From assembly GCA_001701065.1 (NCBI GenBank), contig DAAL01000035.1, positions 2,212 to 8,299 of the forward strand: a DNA stretch of 6,088 nt, read 5' to 3'. Below are positions 1 to 5,468 of the stretch, one piece after another; within the stretch, counting starts at the first letter, position 1, and every line of letters begins with the position of its first letter. Under the pieces are notes generated by a model. The model saw nothing but the letters and a program-made list of their open reading frames with translations, was not told the origin of the DNA and ran no database searches. Source of the DNA: Bacteroidales bacterium GP4 (GTDB taxonomy: Bacteria > Bacteroidota > Bacteroidia > Bacteroidales > Muribaculaceae). The position numbers and the translations under genes are program-made.

Positions 1-680
1 CGCCTGAAAGTAGCCGCGATGCCGGGATTATCGGAATCGTCCTTATCCTTCGGCATCTTCACGCACGCTATGACCACAAGCAGCATCAACAGCACGAACC
101 CTATGAACATATAAGTGCCTGACACGGCATTCAGTTCGTGACGCTGCATCTCGGCAAGCGCGGCAGGCGCCATGCTCAGCCGTTCGGCGGCATCGGCGTT
201 TTGAAGTTCCGAAAGTATAAAATGCCGGCTCAGAAGTATGCCGCATATCGCCCCTATGGGATTGAAAGTCTGCGCTATGTTGAGCCGCCGTGTAGCCGAC
301 TCGTGAGGTCCCATCGACAGGATGTAAGGATTAGCGGTGGTCTCAAGTACTGCGCATCCTCCCGCCATGACATAGATGGCGAAAAGATAAAATCCATAGG
401 ATGCCGCCTCTCCGGCAGGGAAGAAAAGCATGGTGCCGAGAGCGTACAGGAACAGCCCCAACAATATACCCGACTTATAGGAGTAGCGGCGAATGAACAT
501 AGCCGCCGGAATAGCAAAGCAGAAATATGCGCCGTAGAAAGCAAACTGCACAAACGATGTCTGGAGGTCGCTCATGGACATAATGCGCCTGAACGCAGCC
601 AACAACGTGTCATTCATGTTGTTGGCGACACCCCATAGCAAAAAGAGAAGAGAGACAAGCAGAAACGGCAGTTTCTTCAT
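1..680 (-). CDS. fucP: FucP-like L-fucose:H+ symporter (MFS), N-terminal part, cut by window edge
   Basis: This is the first 226 codons of a major facilitator superfamily sugar:proton symporter of the inner membrane; the C-terminal half lies beyond position 1. The start ATG at 680-678 gives MKKLPFLLVS, followed by a hydrophobic first helix ending in LLWGVANNMND. Family hallmarks are the stretches LETTANPYILSMG (residues 112-124) and RLNIAQTFNPIGAICGILLS (132-151), which match the FucP/FHS group. Asp24 and Glu113 sit where E. coli FucP has the proton/substrate-coupling Asp46 and Glu135, with the same offset of 22 for both. Residues 203-217 form a charged region that fits the cytoplasmic loop between the two six-helix halves. 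AAGGA lies 9 bases before the start. It has its own promoter (759-790), so it is probably not part of the phosphate cluster. The family is secure; L-fucose as substrate is inferred, since related Bacteroidales paralogues may carry other hexoses. Confidence 0.88.
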   Translation of the reverse strand, partial: MKKLPFLLVSLLFLLWGVANNMNDTLLAAFRRIMSMSDLQTSFVQFAFYGAYFCFAIPAAMFIRRYSYKSGILLGLFLYALGTMLFFPAGEAASYGFYLFAIYVMAGGCAVLETTANPYILSMGPHESATRRLNIAQTFNPIGAICGILLSRHFILSELQNADAAERLSMAPAALAEMQRHELNAVSGTYMFIGFVLLMLLVVIACVKMPKDKDDSDNPGIAATFR

Positions 681-701
681 ATCAGGTAGTCCTTAAATGT
701 A

Positions 702-737
702 AATGCCGGGAACCGCAACTAAACAGTTCCCGACATT
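702..737 (-). promoter_or_regulatory. Inverted repeat (leader hairpin or terminator) before the FucP-like gene
   Basis: Two 12-base arms, 702-713 and 726-737, are complementary except for one position that becomes a G-U pair in the minus-strand RNA. They enclose a 12-base loop (714-725). The hairpin lies between the likely promoter at 759-790 and the start codon at 680, so it would sit in the leader of the symporter mRNA. It is also about 60 bases past the stop of the PiT gene and could end that transcript. However, no clean U-run follows on the minus strand (TTACATTTAAGG), so an intrinsic terminator is not well supported. An operator palindrome is the third possibility. Confidence 0.5.
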
Positions 738-758
738 CTGTCTATTTGCCTCACGGCA

Positions 759-790
759 CAAATATAATGACTTTTAACGGAATAGCCAAA
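759..790 (-). promoter_or_regulatory. Bacteroides-type promoter for the FucP-like gene
   Basis: On the minus strand TTTG (790-787) is followed after 20 bases by TATATTTG (766-759). This matches the Bacteroides primary-sigma consensus of a TTTG -33 element and a TAnnTTTG -7 element at the usual spacing. Transcription would begin near 752, giving a leader of roughly 70 bases that includes the hairpin at 702-737. The -33 element starts only 8 bases beyond the PiT stop codon, so the symporter gene can be transcribed on its own. Confidence 0.65.
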
Positions 791-797
791 ACTATTT

Positions 798-3077
798 CTA
801 TCCTGCCACAGCTTTAGCTGGCACACGCGAACGGAAATCGCTGTCCCTGAGCTTGGCGTAAGCACGGAGGTATTTTCTCATGCCCGACACCATTTCCTGA
901 GTTTCCTGAAGCATGTTGATGTACACGTAGAGCACCGTCATGGATGCAGGGTCGCCTTCGCGCAGCTGCTCGTGGAGCCGATGGTAAGTGTCGGAAATCG
1001 CATCCTTAATCTCGTCGCAATGGCGGCGCAGCATAGGCACCGTCTCCAGTGTGTTGGTCGCCATCATGTCGAGAGTATCGCTGAATAGCACGCCTATACG
1101 GGTGCGGATAAGCTCAAATTCGCCCACATACTGTCCCGGCAACGGACGGAAGTTGTTTTCTATGTGCTCCTTGCATATCTCGTTGATACGATACAGATTG
1201 TACAGTATTCCCATGCAGCAGTTATTGCTCAGGTAGAACCAGGTGCTTTTCTCGATAGCTGTCTGACGGTTCACGTTGCGCAAGCACAGTGTCTCCTTAC
1301 GGCGTGAATTTTTCAGCGTGCTTTTCTGTCTTGACAGGCTTGACTCGGCTTTGCCGAGCACCTTCGCGTTCTCCTTCAGGAAAGCTTCAGTGATGCCTTG
1401 GTAGCTTTCATCGGCGTAACTGACGAACTTCTGCTGCTGTTCGGTAATGTAAAGGAGCAACAGGCTCCACGCCTGATTCTTATCCTCGGTGGCAAGAATG
1501 GTCTGGAACAGCGCGTCACCGTTCTCCTCTTCACGGCGAGAACGGAAGCGGCGGTTGCTGCGCACAAGCAGGAAGATGGTAAGCACGCCGAGAGCCAGCA
1601 TCACCCAGTGACCGCCGTAATGCATCGCCGCCACGATAATTCCGGCACCTATAAACGCCACTCCGGCAGTCAGGAACCATCCGCCTATAACCGAGATGAC
1701 ACCTGTGATGCGGAACACTGCGCTTTCCCTGCCCCATGCACGGTCCGACAGCGAAGTACCCATAGCCACCATGAATGTCACGAACGTAGTGGAAAGAGGG
1801 AGCTTCAACGACGTTCCCAGGGCTATCAACGCTCCGGCAAGCACGAGATTGACCGAACCGCGTATAAGGTCAAACGCCGCGCCCTGCTCCATAATGGTTT
1901 CGTCCACGTTGAACCGCTTGTTGAACCACTGACGCACACGCGGAGGAGTAATCTTGCGCACCAACGCTATGATATTGAGGGACCAGCGCACAAGACGGCG
2001 CGCAATCCTCGACGAGCCAAACATCTCGTCGCCACCCTGCTGTGAGCCAAGCCCTATTTCGGTCTTTGTGACATTACGGGCTTTCTTGGAGGTAGCGAGA
2101 GCGACCACCATAATCACACCGGCACCTATAAGGAAATAGATGGGAGTGTCAGCGTCACCGTTAAGCGACCCCATCAGGAAGCCGTGAGCGTCGCTCCCGC
2201 CATTGGACATATAGTCCTGATAGGAAGCAAGTCCGCTGAGCGGAATACCGATGAAGTTCACCAAGTCATTGCCGGCGAAAGCCATGGCAAGAGAGAAAGT
2301 GCCCATGAGCACCACCACTTTAAGCACATTCACTTTCAGCACATGAAGCAACTGCATGAGCAAAGTAAAGAACACGAAGCATCCGCCTATAATCATCGCG
2401 GTATTGGCGTTGATCCATTGTTTTACATCAGGAGTCATGAAGTTCATGTCCTTGGCTCCCTTGATAAGAAGGAAATATACAATGGCGGTAGCGCATATGC
2501 CGCCGAAAATGCCAATCTTCCATTTAAGGTTGCTACGGTAATTGAACGAAAAAATAGTTCGGGAGATGAACTGCACTATTGTACCGAAAATAAAGGCTAT
2601 AGCCACCGACAGGAAGATACCGAGAATAACGGACAATGCCTTCTCGGTGTTGAGCAAGTCGTTGAATCCCAAGTCGATTCCGCCGAACATCTTAATAAGC
2701 GCCACCACAAATGTAGCCCCAAGCAACTCAAAGACCATCGACACGGTAGTTGATGTGGGCATACCCAGCGAATTGAACACGTCAAGAAGGATGATGTCAG
2801 TCACCATCACCGCCATGAAGATACAGATGAGGTCATAGAACGAAAAATACTCGGGACGGAATATACCGTGCCGGGCTATGTCCATCATGCCGTTGCTCAT
2901 CGCCGCGCCTATGAAAACGCCTATGGAAGCCACGATGAGGATGCGCTTGAACGACGCGGCTTTCGACCCGATGGCGGAGGTGAGGAAGTTGACAGCATCG
3001 TTGCTGACCCCCACGGATAGGTCAAAAACTGCCAAAAGGAACAAAAATACTACAATACACAAGAATAAAATATCCAT
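798..3077 (-). CDS. PiT-family inorganic phosphate transporter with PhoU-like C-terminal domain
   Basis: A 759-residue inner-membrane low-affinity phosphate carrier of the PiT (PHO4) family, coupled to a cation gradient. The two internally repeated PiT signatures are visible as GVSNDAVNF (residues 23-31) and AFAGNDLVNFIGIPLSG (266-282). The companion substrate motifs are GMPTSTTVSMVFELLGA (105-121) and KLPLSTTFVTFMVAMGTS (425-442). Many hydrophobic helices occupy residues 1-330 and 400-505, with a charged cytoplasmic loop at about 330-400. Residues about 510-745 are soluble and helical, rich in charged residues, and resemble PhoU; E. coli PitA is about 500 residues and lacks this tail, while long forms are common in Bacteroidetes. 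ATG at 3077 is chosen because the first helix follows at once. The gene lies 82 bases after the histidine kinase gene with phased repeats in between, suggesting control by the adjacent two-component system. The transport family is firm; the role of the tail is inferred. Confidence 0.93.
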   Translation of the reverse strand: MDILFLCIVVFLFLLAVFDLSVGVSNDAVNFLTSAIGSKAASFKRILIVASIGVFIGAAMSNGMMDIARHGIFRPEYFSFYDLICIFMAVMVTDIILLDVFNSLGMPTSTTVSMVFELLGATFVVALIKMFGGIDLGFNDLLNTEKALSVILGIFLSVAIAFIFGTIVQFISRTIFSFNYRSNLKWKIGIFGGICATAIVYFLLIKGAKDMNFMTPDVKQWINANTAMIIGGCFVFFTLLMQLLHVLKVNVLKVVVLMGTFSLAMAFAGNDLVNFIGIPLSGLASYQDYMSNGGSDAHGFLMGSLNGDADTPIYFLIGAGVIMVVALATSKKARNVTKTEIGLGSQQGGDEMFGSSRIARRLVRWSLNIIALVRKITPPRVRQWFNKRFNVDETIMEQGAAFDLIRGSVNLVLAGALIALGTSLKLPLSTTFVTFMVAMGTSLSDRAWGRESAVFRITGVISVIGGWFLTAGVAFIGAGIIVAAMHYGGHWVMLALGVLTIFLLVRSNRRFRSRREEENGDALFQTILATEDKNQAWSLLLLYITEQQQKFVSYADESYQGITEAFLKENAKVLGKAESSLSRQKSTLKNSRRKETLCLRNVNRQTAIEKSTWFYLSNNCCMGILYNLYRINEICKEHIENNFRPLPGQYVGEFELIRTRIGVLFSDTLDMMATNTLETVPMLRRHCDEIKDAISDTYHRLHEQLREGDPASMTVLYVYINMLQETQEMVSGMRKYLRAYAKLRDSDFRSRVPAKAVAG

Positions 3078-3096
3078 ACTTTCTATGCAACTTATA

Positions 3097-3120
3097 TGTT
3101 ATGTTCAAAATTTCATAACA
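3097..3120. repeat. 7-bp inverted repeat in PiT leader
   Basis: TGTTATG (3097-3103) and CATAACA (3114-3120) are perfect inverted copies separated by 10 bases. The element lies just downstream of, and partly overlaps, the candidate -7 box at 3119-3126, so it would cover the transcription start. It may be a small operator or a weak leader hairpin. The spacer is AT-rich, so chance is a real alternative. Confidence 0.3.
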
Positions 3121-3126
3121 AAGTAA
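3119..3126 (-). promoter_or_regulatory. Candidate -7 element of the PiT gene promoter
   Basis: TTACTTTG on the minus strand differs from TAnnTTTG at one base. No TTTG -33 element sits 19-21 bases upstream; that place is taken by the 11-bp direct repeats (3135-3156), which end 8 bases before this box. That layout is the one seen in activator-dependent PhoB promoters, where the binding site replaces the -35 element. The box is part of an 11-base string also found in the response-regulator promoter. A rival exact match, TAATTTTG at 3148-3141, lies inside the repeats and has no convincing upstream element. Confidence 0.4.
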
Positions 3127-3134
3127 CACAGAAA

Positions 3135-3156
3135 TCATTTCAAAATTATTTCAAAA
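3135..3156 (-). promoter_or_regulatory. Tandem 11-bp direct repeats, putative response-regulator (Pho-box-like) site before PiT
   Basis: Read on the minus strand, TTTTGAAATAA (3156-3146) is followed immediately by TTTTGAAATGA (3145-3135), identical at 10 of 11 positions. One helical turn per repeat is the binding geometry of OmpR/PhoB-family winged-helix dimers. The repeats fill the spacer right after the kinase stop codon and just upstream of the candidate -7 box. Similar TTGAA repeats precede the regulator operon at 5373-5398. Binding by the neighbouring regulator is an inference; the repeat itself is seen directly. Confidence 0.5.
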
Positions 3157-3159
3157 AGT

Positions 3160-4593
3160 TTAAGAAAATGTGATATTGAATTTCAGTCCGCCAGAATGCC
3201 TGTTAGCCACGGTAATTCTGCCGCCGTGGAACGCCACGGCATTTTTGACGATGGAAAGCCCCAACCCCGTGCCGCCCATGGCACGTGACCGCCCTTTGTC
3301 CACACGGTAGAACCGCTCGAAGAGGTGCGGGATATGCTCCTCAGCCACTCCTGTGCCATTGTCCTCCACGGTTATCTCTATCCTGTTGTCACCGGCTGAC
3401 ACGAGTTTCAGCGTTATCCTGTCGCCGCCGCTGTAAGCGATGGCGTTGTCTATCAGATTCCAGAAAATGGAGGCAAGCAGGCTATGGTTGCCCTCCATCA
3501 GTATGGGCGTTGAGATACCGTTGTCGATGATGATGCCCTTGGCTTGTGCCAACGGTTCACATTCAGCCACGACCTCCTCCACCACCGATGAAAGCTCCAC
3601 CGGCACCTTGGTTATCGCTGTTCCGCCGTCGTCCATCCGCGTTATAAGCGACACATCGGCAAGAAGGCGTTTAAGCCGTTCGGTATTGGCAAGGCACCGC
3701 TCCAGAAAATCCTGACGTTTCTCCTCCGACAGATTTTTATGGGCAAGCAATGTCTCCACGCACACCTGAATCGACGCTACAGGGGTTTTCAGTTCATGGT
3801 TTATATTGTTGGTAAGCTGCTTCTTTATGCGTTCTTTCTCCTGCTGCTCACGGAGGGAAGCCTTATGTTCCCTCACTCTCGCGGCATCAGCTTCCTGGAG
3901 CCGCGCATACAGTCTTATAATATGGTTGGAGATCTCTCCAAGTTCATCATGGGGAAACGGCTCGATGTCGCATATCCTCTCCCCTTTCTCCACGCTGTCG
4001 GCAAAAGCGTTAAGGCGCGATATGTGCACCCCCACTCTCTTGGTGGCATAGTAGCCGAGAATGCACATCAACAGCGTAATGACCGACATGAACCACAGAA
4101 ACCCGTAGTCGGCACGGAGCAGTCCGCTCAACGACACCGAGTAAGGCACCGCCGTGCGCACTATGTAGTCATTGTCGCCCATCTTGGCGGAGTAGAAGTA
4201 AGTTGCGCCCGTGCTCTCGCTATGGCGGCGCACCGTGTAGCCTGAGCCGTCTCGCATGGCTTTTAGTATTTCCCTGCGATGCAGATGATTGGTCCCCGGC
4301 ACAGAGTCAAGAGTGGTGTCGTAAATCACATTGCCGGCATTGTCGATTACAGTCACACGCAGGTCCTTGAACTTATGGAAATCGGAAAGGTCAATATCAC
4401 GGAAACTTACCCCCTTCTCAAGCTCGGTGAGGATGTAAGTGTTCACAAGCTGAAGCTGAGAGTCCAGTTCCGAGACTTTAAACTGCTTTTCCCTGTGGTA
4501 TTGAAACACCACAAAACACCCCACAAGCAGGAGCGAATAGCCAAGCAGCCACAGAAAAAGGCGTTTGGGATAAGTAAGGCGGTGTCGAGACAT
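3160..4593 (-). CDS. PhoR/PnpS-like membrane sensor histidine kinase
   Basis: A 477-residue inner-membrane sensor kinase that would phosphorylate the response regulator encoded just upstream. Order of parts: transmembrane helix 11-31, extracytoplasmic sensor about 32-163, second helix about 164-182, HAMP linker about 183-236, coiled coil 237-262, dimerisation/phosphoacceptor domain with NHELKTP (His266), then the ATPase domain with N box around Asn379/Asn383, DNGTG (411-415), FERFYRVDKG (425-434) and GGTGLGLS (440-447). All catalytic motifs are intact. The sensor contains VTVIDNAGNVIYDT, then NHLHRREI and a GYTVRRHSESTGA stretch, which resemble the Cache-like outer domain of Gram-positive PhoR and PnpS. 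The cytoplasmic PAS domain of B. subtilis PhoR is absent, which explains the shorter length. ATG at 4593 lies 15 bases after the regulator stop. A phosphate-starvation role is inferred from the sensor resemblance and the PiT gene next door; the true signal is unknown. Confidence 0.9.
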   Translation of the reverse strand: MSRHRLTYPKRLFLWLLGYSLLLVGCFVVFQYHREKQFKVSELDSQLQLVNTYILTELEKGVSFRDIDLSDFHKFKDLRVTVIDNAGNVIYDTTLDSVPGTNHLHRREILKAMRDGSGYTVRRHSESTGATYFYSAKMGDNDYIVRTAVPYSVSLSGLLRADYGFLWFMSVITLLMCILGYYATKRVGVHISRLNAFADSVEKGERICDIEPFPHDELGEISNHIIRLYARLQEADAARVREHKASLREQQEKERIKKQLTNNINHELKTPVASIQVCVETLLAHKNLSEEKRQDFLERCLANTERLKRLLADVSLITRMDDGGTAITKVPVELSSVVEEVVAECEPLAQAKGIIIDNGISTPILMEGNHSLLASIFWNLIDNAIAYSGGDRITLKLVSAGDNRIEITVEDNGTGVAEEHIPHLFERFYRVDKGRSRAMGGTGLGLSIVKNAVAFHGGRITVANRHSGGLKFNITFS

Positions 4594-4608
4594 ATCCTGA
4601 CTGATTAT

Positions 4609-5304
4609 TTAATCGCTTAGAAATCCATAGCCGTAGCCTGAACGGGTGACGATGTTACGCCCGTATTCGCCTATCTTCTGACGGATACGCGTGATGTTGA
4701 CATCCACCACGCGGTCAATCACCACCACTTCCTCGGTCCATATGGCATTGAGTATCTCTTCACGTGTAAACACTCGCCCGATGTTTGACATCAGCATCAG
4801 AAGTATCTCAAACTCTTTACGGGGCATCTTTACTTCCTCACCGTTGACCGTGCATATCTTTTTGCTCGGAATGACAGCCAGATTCTTGTAGCTTATCACA
4901 TCGGACTGCACCGCATTCGCCGTAGCCGGGGCATCGGCTGTGCGCCTTAGCACACTTCTTACACGTGCCAGCACATTGCGAACGGAGTACGGTTTCATGA
5001 TGTAGTCATCGGCACCGAGGTCGAGACCGTTCACCATGTCATCCTCCGAGTCCTTAGCTGTGCAGAAGATTATGGGTAGTGACGATGTGGCGGGATTGGA
5101 CCTCAGGATTCGCGCAAGCTGAGTGCCGGAAATCTCTCCCATCATGATGTCAAGCAGCAGAAGGTCGTAACGTGTCAAGTCAAGCGAGAGAGCTTCCTCC
5201 GCGCTGTAAACCACATCCACCTGATAGCCTTCCGCTTCCAGATTGAACCTCAACGCCTCACACAGCGTCTCCTCATCGTCCACCACCAATATCCGTTTAT
5301 CCAT
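4609..5304 (-). CDS. OmpR/PhoB-family response regulator
   Basis: A complete 231-residue cytoplasmic transcription factor. The receiver domain (about 1-120) has the acidic pair Asp9/Asp10, the phosphoacceptor Asp52 in LLLLDIMMG, Thr82 and the conserved Lys104-Pro105. After a linker (about 122-135) comes a winged-helix DNA-binding domain with KEFEILLMLMSNIGRVFTRE (163-182), recognition helix VVDVNITRIRQKIG (199-212) and the wing RSGYGYGF (221-228). It is the first gene of an operon with the kinase. GGAG lies 5 bases before the ATG, which supports the start. The promoter at 5327-5358 and the phased TTGAA repeats at 5373-5398 suggest autoregulation. It is most like PhoB-type regulators, and the neighbouring phosphate transporter fits that, but PhoB function is inferred. 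RprY, the other well-known Bacteroides regulator of this type, looks less similar from memory. Confidence 0.92.
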   Translation of the reverse strand: MDKRILVVDDEETLCEALRFNLEAEGYQVDVVYSAEEALSLDLTRYDLLLLDIMMGEISGTQLARILRSNPATSSLPIIFCTAKDSEDDMVNGLDLGADDYIMKPYSVRNVLARVRSVLRRTADAPATANAVQSDVISYKNLAVIPSKKICTVNGEEVKMPRKEFEILLMLMSNIGRVFTREEILNAIWTEEVVVIDRVVDVNITRIRQKIGEYGRNIVTRSGYGYGFLSD

Positions 5305-5326
5305 AAATACTCCGTTTAATACATAA

Positions 5327-5358
5327 CAAAGTTAATAATAAAATTATTTATATGGAAA
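5327..5358 (-). promoter_or_regulatory. Promoter of the response regulator-kinase operon
   Basis: On the minus strand TTTC (5358-5355), one base off TTTG, is followed after 20 bases by TAACTTTG (5334-5327), an exact TAnnTTTG match. The -7 box ends 22 bases before the regulator ATG, which leaves a short leader. The string ACTTTGTTATG spanning the end of this box recurs before the PiT gene. Confidence 0.55.
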
Positions 5359-5372
5359 CCACGACTTCTCCT

Positions 5373-5398
5373 TTCAACACTTTTCAAGTTATATTCAA
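5373..5398 (-). promoter_or_regulatory. Three phased TTGAA repeats, putative autoregulatory site
   Basis: TTGAA occurs on the minus strand at 5398-5394, 5387-5383 and 5377-5373, that is with periods of 11 and 10 bases. The last two copies read TTGAAAA and TTGAAAG. The set ends 14 bases upstream of the promoter's -33 element, a usual place for an activator site. The core matches the 11-bp repeats before the PiT gene. The most likely ligand is the regulator encoded next, but that is inferred. Confidence 0.45.
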
Positions 5399-5404
5399 CA
5401 TATT

Positions 5405-5422
5405 GTTATCGCAAATGATAAC
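5405..5422. repeat. 6-bp inverted repeat in spacer
   Basis: GTTATC (5405-5410) and GATAAC (5417-5422) are perfect inverted copies around the 6-base spacer GCAAAT. It lies upstream of the phased TTGAA repeats and downstream of the methyltransferase stop. It may be an operator half-site pair or a weak hairpin; no U-run follows on the minus strand. Confidence 0.3.
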
Positions 5423-5446
5423 CTACTTATTTATTTTGTCATATCC

Positions 5447-5462
5447 AGATTTGCAAAAATCT
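5447..5462 (-). other. Short AT-rich hairpin after the methyltransferase gene
   Basis: AGATTT and AAATCT arms (5462-5457 and 5452-5447 on the minus strand) enclose a 4-base loop and start 6 bases after the methyltransferase stop codon. The position suits a transcript end, but the stem has only one G-C pair per arm and no U-run, so terminator function is weakly supported. Confidence 0.25.
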
Positions 5463-5468
5463 ATTTAG

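Noticed and set aside
43..246. Minus-strand 67-codon open frame inside the FucP-like gene
   Set aside because: It is out of frame with the symporter translation, Arg/Cys-rich and without any recognisable feature.
1398..2045. Long plus-strand open frame (215 codons), along with others at 138-638, 2184-2753 and 3739-4245
   Set aside because: They lie opposite clearly recognisable minus-strand genes, their translations show no family motifs and are rich in His, Arg and Ser as expected of antisense shadows of GC-rich codons.
3141..3148. TAATTTTG as the -7 box of the PiT promoter
   Set aside because: It matches the consensus exactly but has no -33 element at a proper distance and is simply part of the tandem TTTTGAAAT repeats; the box at 3119-3126 fits the layout better.
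4594..4608. Separate promoter or terminator between regulator and kinase genes
   Set aside because: The gap is only 15 bases and holds no hairpin or -7/-33 pattern, so the two genes are one transcript.
5405..5422. Rho-independent terminator for the methyltransferase gene
   Set aside because: The 6-bp stem has a 6-base loop, few G-C pairs and no T-run on the minus strand; kept only as an inverted repeat.
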